This document shows, one piece after another, positions 1-6,586 of a stretch of DNA of 14,586 bases. Made by a program: the position numbers and the translations under genes. The DNA is from Methanomassiliicoccaceae archaeon (GTDB taxonomy: Archaea > Thermoplasmatota > Thermoplasmata > Methanomassiliicoccales > Methanomethylophilaceae), in NCBI GenBank assembly GCA_016282555.1, contig JAEEKU010000001.1, forward strand, positions 1 through 14,586. Reading direction: 5' to 3'. Each line of letters begins with the position of its first letter. The stretch's first letter is position 1. The notes under the pieces are model-generated. The model had not been told where the DNA came from. It saw only the letters and a list, made by a program, of their open reading frames with translations, and ran no database searches.

Positions 1-1038
1 ATGGAGGGGCTGGTGCACTACGTATGGAAAGGACTGTACGGAGAGGATCTGCAGACTCCTTTCCCCCATATCGGATACAGGGAGGCTATGGAGAGATTCG
101 GATCCGACAAGCCCGATATGAGATACGGGCTGGAGTTCGTCTCTCTGACCGAAGTGGTCAAGGATGCGCCGTACAAGATATTCCAGAACATTCTCTCCGA
201 GGGAGGGATCGTAGCAGGACTTAACCTGAAAGCGGAGTTCGCCGGCCCGAAGGTCGGAAGGAACGAGGTGGACCGCTACATCCATTACGCGAAGAAAGCC
301 GGGCTCGGCGGACTCACCTGGATGAGATGCAAGGACGGGAAGCTGGAAAGCAACATCGTGAAGTATTTCACTCCCGAAATCCTGGAAAACATAAAGAAGA
401 CCATGGGCGCCGGGGAGGGGGATCTCCTTTTCATCATCGCGGGCCCCTGGAAATCGGCGTACGAGGGAGGAGGCATCCTCAGGAAGAAGATCGCGGAGGA
501 TCTCGGGCTCGTTCCCGAGGGCACGTTCCAGTTCTTCTGGATGGACCAGTGCCCCATGTACGAAATAGATCCGGTATCCGGAAAATGCGACGCGTTCCAC
601 CATCCGTTCGTTCTTCCCGAGGGCGATCCCTCCGATGAAAAGGTCGGGGGAGCGTGCTTCGATCTGTGCCTGAACGGAAACGAGCTGGGATCCGGATCCC
701 TGCGTATCCACAACGCCGAAGTCCAGAAAGAAGTGTTTCACAAGCTCGGGCTGGACGACGAGAGGATCGAGAGGAACTTCGGATACTTCGTGGAGATGCT
801 CAGCTACGGAGCGCCCCCCCACGGAGGAATCGCCATCGGAGTGGACAGACTGTGCTCCATCCTTCTGGGAAAAGACTCCATCAGAGACGTGATAGCGTTC
901 CCGAAGAACAAGAGGGCGGTATCCCTTCTCGACGGATCGCCGTCTCCCGTGGACGAATCCAAACTGGAAGAGCTCCAGATCATCTCCCTGTCCGGGGATT
1001 TGGATCTCGGAGACTTCGAAGAAACCGATTCCGAATGA
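1..1038 (+). CDS. aspS: Aspartyl-tRNA synthetase, bacterial type, C-terminal part (5' end outside the window)
   Basis: This cytoplasmic enzyme charges tRNA-Asp (and tRNA-Asn if non-discriminating) with aspartate. Visible are 345 residues against about 590 for bacterial AspRS, so the anticodon-binding domain and motif 1 lie upstream. The ATG at base 1 is an internal Met. Residues about 25-40 carry the bacterial block YREAMERFGSDKPDMRYG. About 45-170 match the GAD insertion domain of bacterial AspRS, which typical archaeal/eukaryotic AspRS lack. HHPF lies at 200-203, followed by the NGNELGSGSLRIH active-site strand. Class II motif 3, GGIAIGVDRL, has its catalytic Arg at 283. The stop is followed by a terminator-like stem. 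The nearest other genes are the convergent gatCAB operon, fitting transamidation. The assignment is very secure. Whether it is discriminating cannot be judged without the N-terminus. Confidence 0.96.
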   Translation: MEGLVHYVWKGLYGEDLQTPFPHIGYREAMERFGSDKPDMRYGLEFVSLTEVVKDAPYKIFQNILSEGGIVAGLNLKAEFAGPKVGRNEVDRYIHYAKKAGLGGLTWMRCKDGKLESNIVKYFTPEILENIKKTMGAGEGDLLFIIAGPWKSAYEGGGILRKKIAEDLGLVPEGTFQFFWMDQCPMYEIDPVSGKCDAFHHPFVLPEGDPSDEKVGGACFDLCLNGNELGSGSLRIHNAEVQKEVFHKLGLDDERIERNFGYFVEMLSYGAPPHGGIAIGVDRLCSILLGKDSIRDVIAFPKNKRAVSLLDGSPSPVDESKLEELQIISLSGDLDLGDFEETDSE

Positions 1039-1041
1039 TTG

Positions 1042-1073
1042 CGGCGGCGGGAGGGTCCCGCTGCCGGTTTTTT
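1042..1073 (+). terminator. Stem-loop plus T-run after aspS
   Basis: An 11-bp stem (1042-1052 with 1056-1066, one G-T wobble, GGG loop) is followed by six T at 1068-1073, four bases after the aspS stop. It looks like a bacterial-style intrinsic terminator. In archaea the T-run alone may suffice, so the role of the stem is inferred. Confidence 0.6.
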
Positions 1074-1165
1074 CCGGTTTATTTTCAGATAAAAATTCAC
1101 GGAATCCGCAGAGCCTCCGGAAACGGATTAACCGGATCCGTGCTCCGCGGAACGCGAATAGTTTC

Positions 1166-1642
1166 TCAGAGATACTTGACGAGATCTTCCAACGGCTTCC
1201 TTTTAAAATGCATTCCGGACGGAACGCTGGAATCCGCCGGATATCCCAGCGGAAGAATATGCATCAGCGTGAGGGAATCCGGGATTCCGAACGCTTCGCG
1301 TATGGGCTCCGGCTCGAAATAGCCCACCCAGCAGGTTCCCAGACCGAGGTCCGCCGCGCGGAGCATCATATGATCCGTGACAATCGCGGTATCGGTCTCG
1401 CCCACGTTTCTTCCGGTGGCCGGATGGGTCCAGGATTCCGAAAGATCAGCGAAGATCAGCAGCACTACAGGCGCGTCGAACGCCATGCGGCAGCATCCGC
1501 GAATCTTTCTCAGAGAATCTTCCGTTCTGATCACGTATATTCTCTGGCACTGGGAGTCGCACCCGGTGGGCGCCAGCCTTCCCGCCTCCAGAACGGCCTC
1601 GAGTTTCCAGTTCTCCACCGGCCTGCTGCTGTATTTCCTCAC
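1166..1642 (-). CDS. Nitroreductase-family flavoprotein, 5' end unclear
   Basis: This is a probable FMN-dependent NAD(P)H oxidoreductase of the nitroreductase fold; the substrate is unknown. It has 158 residues from the GTG at 1642. LEAGRLAPTGCDSQCQRIYV corresponds to the family's 'APSacNxQpw' strand. The C-terminal part has AADLGLGTCWVG, the typical helix and Gly-rich turn, and a terminal ILPLGYP strand. Reading in frame upstream of the GTG gives ELEDVIKNRYSVRKY, the expected N-terminal helix and R-x-S-x-R FMN-phosphate motif, but no ATG, GTG or TTG occurs before the in-frame TAG at 1697-1699. The true start is therefore a rare codon, or a one-base change has broken the 5' end. It is the last gene of the gatC-gatA-gatB run, and its upstream reading overlaps the gatB stop. 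The family call is good; the start is not. Confidence 0.8.
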   Translation of the reverse strand: MRKYSSRPVENWKLEAVLEAGRLAPTGCDSQCQRIYVIRTEDSLRKIRGCCRMAFDAPVVLLIFADLSESWTHPATGRNVGETDTAIVTDHMMLRAADLGLGTCWVGYFEPEPIREAFGIPDSLTLMHILPLGYPADSSVPSGMHFKRKPLEDLVKYL

Positions 1643-1682
1643 GGAATATCTGTTTTTTATGACGTCTTCCAGTTCCGTTCTC

Positions 1683-3020
1683 TCACATCCTCGACTCTAT
1701 AATCCTCTTCACCGCTTCCACGACCTCGGAGGACTGGTACTTTCCGCCGCTCTGCTTCATGACGGCTCCGATCGCTTTGTTGGCCGCCTTCGGGTTTTTG
1801 GCGTAATCGGAGACCACGGAGGGGTTGGAGTCCAGGTAACCGGCGATGATCTTGTCTAGATCTCCGGAGCTCCCGGCGATCTCCTCCGGCTCCTTCCCGG
1901 TCATATAGGATTTAAGCCTGATTCCGCACTCGGTGTCCGTTATCTTCCCGCCGCAGTGCTCCCTGACTATGGGAACTATTCCCTCCGGAGATATGCCCAG
2001 AGACTCCATCGTCTTCCAGTTGGAAGATACCGGACCTGCGATCCACTTCACGGCGTCCTTCGTTCCGAACTCCCGGGCCGCGGATTCGAACAGCGAGGCG
2101 AGATCCGCGGAAGTGGAGATCAACTGTCTGGCCATCTTCTTGTCGATTCCGTATTCCGCGGATATCCTTACGGCCATCTTCTGGGGGCTCTCCTTGATCT
2201 TTATCCGATCGGACATCTCTTTCAGATGGAAAATGCCCAGATCCGGCTCGTCTATGTATCCGTAATCGGCTTCGAACTCTTTTTTCCTGACGGAAACCGT
2301 TACTCCGCGCTCTTCGTCGAACCTTCTGGTCTCCCTTTCGATCTTTCCTCCGGCTTTAAGAATCTTGGTCTGCCTCACGACTTCGAAGGTCAGCGCCCTC
2401 TCCACGTTCTTCAGGCCGGTGACGTTCTTGACCTCGCACCGCTCCTTTCCTACGGAGATGTTGCAGTCGCAGCGTATGCTCCTCTCCCCGTCTCCCGGAA
2501 GATCTATGACATACCTGATATCCTCGATAAGCTGGCCCAGGAAGGATCTGGCCTCGGCGGGAGTGGACAGATCGGGCTCGGTGACGATCTCCGCGAGGGG
2601 TATTCCGGATCTGTTGTAATCTATCAGCGAAGACAGATCGCCGACTCTCTTCGTCTTCCCGGGATCCTCTTCCACGTGTATGCGGGTGATTCTTATCGGC
2701 TTCCCGCTGTCCAGATAGTATACCCCGCCCTCCCCGACGGGATTGTCGTACTGGGTTATCTGGACACTTTTGGACATGTCCGGATAGAAATACGTTTTTC
2801 TTGAGAACCAGGTGGTGTCCGCCACGGTGCACCCGAGCATCTTGGCCAGCATGATCCCGTATTCCAGAACTTTCCTGTTCAGCACGGGCCTGGATCCCGG
2901 CATCCCGAGGCACGTGGGACACACGTGGGTGTTGGGAGCGGGAGCGTCCGTGGTGGGACATGAGCAGAACATCTTGGAAGCCGTGGGAAGCTGAACGTGT
3001 ATCTCCAGACCTATCTTCAT
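1683..3020 (-). CDS. gatB: Asp-tRNA(Asn)/Glu-tRNA(Gln) amidotransferase subunit B
   Basis: GatB is the tRNA-binding and kinase subunit of the GatCAB amidotransferase, which activates Asp-tRNA(Asn) or Glu-tRNA(Gln) and amidates it with ammonia from GatA. The 445-residue product starts with the family hallmark GLEIHVQLPTASKMFCSC. The CSCPT and HVCPTCLGMPG cysteines near residues 18-40 form the zinc site. YFYPDMSKSVQITQYDNPV and EEDPGK are the conserved catalytic-cradle motifs. The last approximately 140 residues form the helical YqeY-like tRNA-binding tail. Length is slightly short of the usual 470-490. Start and stop overlap neighbours as ATGA with gatA (3017-3020), implying translational coupling. 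With no gatD/gatE in view and a bacterial AspRS nearby, Asn-tRNA synthesis is the likely job (inference). Confidence 0.97.
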   Translation of the reverse strand: MKIGLEIHVQLPTASKMFCSCPTTDAPAPNTHVCPTCLGMPGSRPVLNRKVLEYGIMLAKMLGCTVADTTWFSRKTYFYPDMSKSVQITQYDNPVGEGGVYYLDSGKPIRITRIHVEEDPGKTKRVGDLSSLIDYNRSGIPLAEIVTEPDLSTPAEARSFLGQLIEDIRYVIDLPGDGERSIRCDCNISVGKERCEVKNVTGLKNVERALTFEVVRQTKILKAGGKIERETRRFDEERGVTVSVRKKEFEADYGYIDEPDLGIFHLKEMSDRIKIKESPQKMAVRISAEYGIDKKMARQLISTSADLASLFESAAREFGTKDAVKWIAGPVSSNWKTMESLGISPEGIVPIVREHCGGKITDTECGIRLKSYMTGKEPEEIAGSSGDLDKIIAGYLDSNPSVVSDYAKNPKAANKAIGAVMKQSGGKYQSSEVVEAVKRIIESRM

Positions 3021-4345
3021 ACTTTCACCTCCGGTTTTACCATTTCGAATCCTTTCTCCCAGGACTCCGCGGCATCGAAGAGAACCTCTTCGTTCCAGTG
3101 ATCCGCGACGAACTGCATTCCGATCGGCATCCCGTTTCTGTCATATCCGCACGGAACCGAGAGATGGGGAGTCCCGGCGAGGTTGGCCGGCACCGTGAGG
3201 TAATCCGCCTTGTAAGCGTCCAGAGCGGACATTCCGGAGATCTCGCCGAATCTGGGGGCGGTAAAGGGCATCGTCGGAGTCAGGACCGCGTCGAACCTGG
3301 AGAACACGCTCTTGTAATCGGCGATGACTGACTGCCTCACTCTGAGAGCTTTCGCGTAGTACCTGTCCCTGAATCCGGCCATTCTCGTGTAGGTTCCGAG
3401 GAGAATTCTCCTTTTCGCCTCTTCGCCGAAGTATTCGGAACGGAACGAACTGAAATAATCGTCGAATCTGAGGGAGAGATCTCCCCTCTGCCGCCCGTAC
3501 CTCATCCCGACGTATCTGGCCAGATTGGTGGACGCTTCGGAGGTCGCGAGAACGTAATAAGCGGGCATGGCGTATTTCAGGGAAGGCATTTCCACCGTTT
3601 CGACGTCAATCCCCATGGATTTCAGTTTTTCCAGAGACCGGTCGAAAGCGTCCTTCACGTCCGCGGAAAGACCCTCCGTCCCGTCCTTCGGAACCGCGGC
3701 CGATTTAAGCTTCCTGCCGGTATCCTTAAGCTCCGGCTGGGCGCAGGAAGTCGGATCTTTCGGATCCCTTCCCGAAATCATATGAATATACTTCCTCATG
3801 TCTCCGGCCCTGGCCGAGAGAACGCCGATCTTATCCAGCGAGTTCCCGTAATCGATGAGCCCGTATCTGGAGACGCGCCCGTAGGTGGGTGCGATCCCGT
3901 AGATTCCGCAGAACGAAGCGGGACAGCATATGGATCCCCCGGTGGAGACTCCCAGAGAAACATGATCCTCGAAAACGGCCGCGGCGCATGCCGATCCTCC
4001 TGACGAACCCCCGCAGGAGCGTTCCGGATCGTACGGATTCCGGGGGATCTCCAGCCCGGAATTGACGGAGAACGTTCCGAAGCCGAATTCATCCATATTG
4101 CATTTCCCTATGAGCTTTCCTCCGGCCGCGCGCATTCTGGCAATCGATTCTGCATCGAAGGCAGGTCTGTAGCCCTCGAGAATCCTGGAACCGGAGCAGG
4201 TCTCCATATCCGCGGAAGTGAGATTGTCCTTGGCCGAGAACAGGAACGCGGCGTCCCCGGGATCCGCGTCTCCGGTAACCGCGTGGAACATGTGGTATTT
4301 CGAATTGATCTCTCTGAAAGAGGAAAGAACGTCCCGCATCGTCAT
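3017..4345 (-). CDS. gatA: Asp-tRNA(Asn)/Glu-tRNA(Gln) amidotransferase subunit A (amidase)
   Basis: GatA is the glutaminase/amidase-signature subunit of GatCAB that releases ammonia from glutamine for the GatB site. The product is 442 residues. The Ser-cisSer-Lys triad is visible: Lys39 in SAKDNL, Ser114 in CGGSSGGS and Ser138 in STGGSICC. Spacings of 75 and 24 residues match well-studied bacterial GatA. PTYGRVSRYGLI and the C-terminal NLAGTPHLSVPCG block are also typical. Odd point: the loop normally reading GSDTGGSIR(Q/C)PAS is GVSTGGSICCPAS here, so the conserved Asp and Arg flanking the nucleophile are replaced by Ser and Cys. The gene overlaps gatC (4342-4345) and gatB by ATGA. A second Met at residue 3 could be the start. 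Confidence 0.96.
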   Translation of the reverse strand: MTMRDVLSSFREINSKYHMFHAVTGDADPGDAAFLFSAKDNLTSADMETCSGSRILEGYRPAFDAESIARMRAAGGKLIGKCNMDEFGFGTFSVNSGLEIPRNPYDPERSCGGSSGGSACAAAVFEDHVSLGVSTGGSICCPASFCGIYGIAPTYGRVSRYGLIDYGNSLDKIGVLSARAGDMRKYIHMISGRDPKDPTSCAQPELKDTGRKLKSAAVPKDGTEGLSADVKDAFDRSLEKLKSMGIDVETVEMPSLKYAMPAYYVLATSEASTNLARYVGMRYGRQRGDLSLRFDDYFSSFRSEYFGEEAKRRILLGTYTRMAGFRDRYYAKALRVRQSVIADYKSVFSRFDAVLTPTMPFTAPRFGEISGMSALDAYKADYLTVPANLAGTPHLSVPCGYDRNGMPIGMQFVADHWNEEVLFDAAESWEKGFEMVKPEVKV

Positions 4346-4614
4346 AAAAGCCTGGGCCCCCTTACGTATCTCTCATAAGTGTCCATATCCCTGAGGAGAA
4401 CGTCCGGATCGAAATCCGAGCGGGGAACGTCGTCCCGCAGCACATCCGCGATCTCGACCGGGTTCACTCCGGTCTTTCCGGTATCCGGGGCTTCGTCCAG
4501 AAGTTCGAAGTAAGTCAGAATCTCATTGAGATCGCTGCTGTATTTTTCCAGTTCGGATTCCGACAGTTTAATGTGCGCCGCGCGTGCGACCCTCTCCACG
4601 GTTTCTCTGTCCAT
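4342..4614 (-). CDS. gatC: Asp-tRNA(Asn)/Glu-tRNA(Gln) amidotransferase subunit C
   Basis: GatC is the small belt-like subunit that wraps GatA and tethers it to GatB. The 90-residue product matches the family's usual length of 90-100. The N-terminus, MDRETVERVARAAHIKLSES, is the classic 'v..va.LArl.lseeE' helix, followed by FELLDEAPDTGKTGVNPVE and the LRDDVP motif. It is first in the minus-strand gatC-gatA-gatB-nitroreductase operon and overlaps gatA by four bases (ATGA). Order C-A-B with tight overlaps is common in bacteria and in archaea that use GatCAB. Upstream it shares a 155-base divergent region with the TPR gene. Confidence 0.94.
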   Translation of the reverse strand: MDRETVERVARAAHIKLSESELEKYSSDLNEILTYFELLDEAPDTGKTGVNPVEIADVLRDDVPRSDFDPDVLLRDMDTYERYVRGPRLL

Positions 4615-4646
4615 GTCTCAGACCTGCCCGCTTAACACCGATCCTG

Positions 4647-4657
4647 TAATAAAATTG
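4647..4657 (-). promoter_or_regulatory. Possible TATA box for the gatCAB operon
   Basis: The minus strand reads AATTTTATTAC here, 33-43 bases upstream of the gatC ATG. It is an A/T island in GC-rich DNA at a distance that would give a short leader. It is weaker than the other TATA boxes in the window. Confidence 0.35.
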
Positions 4658-4717
4658 TATGCCGGAGCGGACGGAAAAACAGTTCTGCATGTGCTGTCAG
4701 CATCGTCCGGTTTTCAG

Positions 4718-4727
4718 GTTTATAAGC
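4718..4727 (+). promoter_or_regulatory. TATA box for the TPR gene
   Basis: The sequence GTTTATAAGC gives a good archaeal TATA core (TTTATAAG). With a start site about 25 bases downstream, the transcript would have a leader of roughly 20-25 nt before the ATG at 4770. Confidence 0.55.
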
Positions 4728-4769
4728 CTTGGGCGAACTGTTTTTAATGTTCCTTTCAGGTACGGTGTC

Positions 4770-5282
4770 ATGGCAGATTCAGGTACCGATAAGAAGATAG
4801 CGGCCGGAATGAAACAGATGGATGAAGGAGACTTCAAGAAAGCTTATTCCACGTTCAAAAAACTCGTGACGGAACATCCCGATGACGCGGAGATCTGGTA
4901 CTGCAAAGCCGAATGCGGCAATTTCGCTTCCGGAATGACCGGCGCGAAGATCACCAACGAAGAGATCATCGAAGCGTACAACAAGGCCATGGAGCTGGAT
5001 CCCGAGAGAGTCGAGTACTACCAGTCCTACGGCCAGTTCTGCATCTCGGTCAACAAGTTCGACGAAGCGGAGAAAGCGTACTGCGAAGCGGCGGAGATAG
5101 ACAGTTCCCTCGCCCCCTCCCTGTTCAGCGAGTTCGCCATCGAATACTACAACACTGCCATGGCCGCGTACGGCGAGATCATGGACGATCCCAAAAACAG
5201 GGCGCCTTTCGCCAAGAAAGCGCTGGGTTATCTCCTAAAAGCGCTGGACATTTCCCCTGAAGAAGCCAGAAATCTCCTTTGA
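4770..5282 (+). CDS. TPR-repeat protein, function unknown
   Basis: The 170-residue, probably soluble helical protein has no signal peptide or membrane segment. Helix pairs with TPR spacing include GMKQMDEGDFKKAYSTFKKL (about residues 13-32), continuing to DDAEIWYCKAE. EEIIEAYNKAMELDPERVEYY and FDEAEKAYCEAAEIDSSLAPS follow, with a last degenerate copy near the C-terminus (AKKALGYLLKALDISPEEA). Acidic residues dominate. I chose the ATG at 4770 because the preceding in-frame codons read as low-quality sequence across the TATA box. The gene stands alone, divergent from gatC and ending before a GC-rich stem. TPR proteins are scaffolds, so no specific partner can be named. Confidence 0.8.
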   Translation: MADSGTDKKIAAGMKQMDEGDFKKAYSTFKKLVTEHPDDAEIWYCKAECGNFASGMTGAKITNEEIIEAYNKAMELDPERVEYYQSYGQFCISVNKFDEAEKAYCEAAEIDSSLAPSLFSEFAIEYYNTAMAAYGEIMDDPKNRAPFAKKALGYLLKALDISPEEARNLL

Positions 5283-5294
5283 ACGATTTTTTCT

Positions 5295-5325
5295 GCGGCG
5301 GGGAACGTTCCGCCGCATCTCTTTT
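5295..5325 (+). terminator. Stem-loop and T-rich tail after the TPR gene
   Basis: GCGGCGG (5295-5301) pairs perfectly with CCGCCGC (5310-5316), followed by ATCTCTTTT. A T6 run also lies just upstream at 5287-5292. It sits 12 bases after the TPR stop, between convergent genes. Confidence 0.5.
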
Positions 5326-5375
5326 CCCGGATCGCATCGCTGACGGACGCGTCCGTATTCAAACGAAATAAAACC

Positions 5376-5383
5376 AAAAAAAA
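5376..5383 (-). terminator. T-run terminator of the tRNA gene
   Basis: Eight consecutive T on the minus strand start six bases beyond the tRNA 3' end, with a second T-rich patch further on. This is the usual archaeal tRNA transcription stop. Confidence 0.6.
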
Positions 5384-5388
5384 TACTC

Positions 5389-5466
5389 TGGTAGCGGGGG
5401 GTCGATTTGAACGACCGGCCTCCGGGTTATGAGCCCGACGGGATATCCTGGCTACCCCACCCCGCT
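5389..5466 (-). tRNA. Initiator tRNA-Met (anticodon CAU), CCA encoded
   Basis: The 78-nt gene folds into a full cloverleaf with no intron. The acceptor stem is AGCGGGG/CCCCGCT. The anticodon stem-loop has CTCATAA in the loop, closed by three G-C pairs (GGG/CCC). The T stem is GGTCG/CGACC around TTCAAAT. The A1:U72 end pair and the three G-C pairs next to the anticodon loop mark an archaeal initiator rather than an elongator tRNA-Met or tRNA-Ile(CAU). The discriminator A and CCA are encoded. The D stem has G10-G12 paired with C23-C25 and a probable U13-U22 mismatch. A TATA box lies at the expected distance upstream and a T8 stop follows. Confidence 0.95.
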
Positions 5467-5487
5467 GTAAATCACCCAAAGTAGGTA

Positions 5488-5500
5488 TTTTATTTAAATC
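5488..5500 (-). promoter_or_regulatory. TATA box for the initiator tRNA gene
   Basis: The minus strand reads GATTTAAATAAAA, centred about 28 bases before tRNA nucleotide 1. This is the textbook archaeal distance for a start at or just before the mature 5' end. Confidence 0.65.
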
Positions 5501-5508
5501 TAACTGCT

Positions 5509-5841
5509 TCAGAGGAATTTCTTCAGCTTCATGAGATCGTCCAGTTTGCCCTTGATCTTAATCTTCTTGAGAAGGTAGGCTTTCATGGGCTTCAGAGTCC
5601 CGTCCACCAGGGCCTGGAAGTTCTCGGGGGTCGTTATAACCGTGATGTCGGCGTCGTCCCTCAGCTCCGCTATGAAATCCGTCATTTCGGCGTTTTCCAG
5701 CCTTACGGAGTAAGCCTCCTCCCCCAGATCGAGATTCAGAGTCTTCTTTATGGGCATGAGCTCTTTTTTGAGCTCGGGATCCGCCTCTACCTTTCTGTGC
5801 ACTTTTTCCATCAGTTCCCTGATTATCTGTTCTTTGCTCAT
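5509..5841 (-). CDS. SCP2 sterol-binding-domain protein
   Basis: The 110-residue single-domain protein is of the SCP-2 fold, which forms a hydrophobic pocket for lipids or acyl groups. Family features are clear in the C-terminal half: the strand DADITVITTPENFQALVDGT, then LKPMKAYLLKKIKIKGKLDD and the terminal LMKLKKFL helix. These match the family pattern 'dg.lnp..Aymlgklkv.Gdl..a.kL..l'. There is no signal peptide, so it is probably cytosolic. The start is 6 bases after the RNase HII stop, so the two are almost certainly co-transcribed, though no functional link is evident. The ligand in archaea is unknown; a lipid carrier role is only family-level inference. Confidence 0.85.
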   Translation of the reverse strand: MSKEQIIRELMEKVHRKVEADPELKKELMPIKKTLNLDLGEEAYSVRLENAEMTDFIAELRDDADITVITTPENFQALVDGTLKPMKAYLLKKIKIKGKLDDLMKLKKFL

Positions 5842-5847
5842 TACCGA

Positions 5848-6498
5848 TCACCAGTCATCTAGTTTCGTGTTGGATCTTTTCGAAAGCATGGCCCTCACGG
5901 GCTCCCATGAGCAGCGCACATGCGGCGGCGCGCTTTTATTCTTAACGATCCAGTTTTCTATGAAATTCATCGTCACGCGGTCGCTGGGATAGCCGCTTCC
6001 CGTTTCCCCCAGTTCGCCGCGGATATCCTCCATCATGCGATCGCGAGTAACCTTCGCGATGATGGACGCCGCGGACACGACGGGGTAAGTGTCATCCGCT
6101 TTATGCTTTACTGTAAACTCCGCGTCCGATCCGAGCGCGGATCTGAATCTGGACGTGAAACTTTCCTCGTTCACGTCCGGACAGTCCGCGATGATTCCGG
6201 ATACTCCCGGAGGAACGACCTTGCAGAACATGCGCAGTTCTATCTCGTTCAGGCTCATCTCCTTCCTGAGAGAGTCTATCTCCTCCGCGGACGCGACGGA
6301 GATCCTCCATTCCGCGCATTCCGTGATCTCGGAGTACATCGCCTCCCTTCTCGCGGGAGAGAGCTTCTTCGAATCTTTCACGCCTATTCTGATAAGATCC
6401 TCGTCCGACTCCGCCGAAACGGACGCCACCACCAGCGGCCCCATGACCGATCCTCTCCCGGCTTCGTCTATTCCGCAGTACATGATGCCGGAAGACAC
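5848..6498 (-). CDS. rnhB: Ribonuclease HII
   Basis: RNase HII cleaves the RNA strand of RNA/DNA hybrids and excises single ribonucleotides from DNA. The product is 216 residues from a GTG, or 211 from the ATG at 6483, which is the more family-like start (MYCGIDEAGRG). In GTG numbering the metal-binding residues are Asp11 and Glu12 in GIDEAGRG, Asp105 in IIADCPDV, and Asp135/136 in KADDTYPVVSAASIIAKVTRD. KDSKKLS at 41-47 is the conserved substrate-contact loop. The gene leads a two-gene unit with the SCP2 protein and is divergent from mptA, with about 90 bases between the starts. The enzyme is ordinary and the call secure. Confidence 0.97.
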   Translation of the reverse strand: MSSGIMYCGIDEAGRGSVMGPLVVASVSAESDEDLIRIGVKDSKKLSPARREAMYSEITECAEWRISVASAEEIDSLRKEMSLNEIELRMFCKVVPPGVSGIIADCPDVNEESFTSRFRSALGSDAEFTVKHKADDTYPVVSAASIIAKVTRDRMMEDIRGELGETGSGYPSDRVTMNFIENWIVKNKSAPPHVRCSWEPVRAMLSKRSNTKLDDW

Positions 6499-6552
6499 AT
6501 GGAATCAGTATGAATCTTTTTCCTCCGGATACGGATCCGGACGGCCGGACGT

Positions 6553-6562
6553 AACTTTTTAT
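6553..6562 (+). promoter_or_regulatory. Possible TATA box for mptA
   Basis: The sequence AACTTTTTAT lies 25-34 bases before the ATG at 6587. At archaeal spacing, transcription would begin at or next to the start codon, implying a leaderless message. Confidence 0.45.
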
Positions 6563-6586
6563 CTGACACCCGCATATGACGGAAAT

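Noticed and set aside
6482..6586. Longer N-terminus for mptA from ATG 6482 or 6485
   Set aside because: It would overlap the rnhB start, cross the likely TATA box and add residues not found at the N-terminus of the family. The ATG at 6587 gives the expected length.
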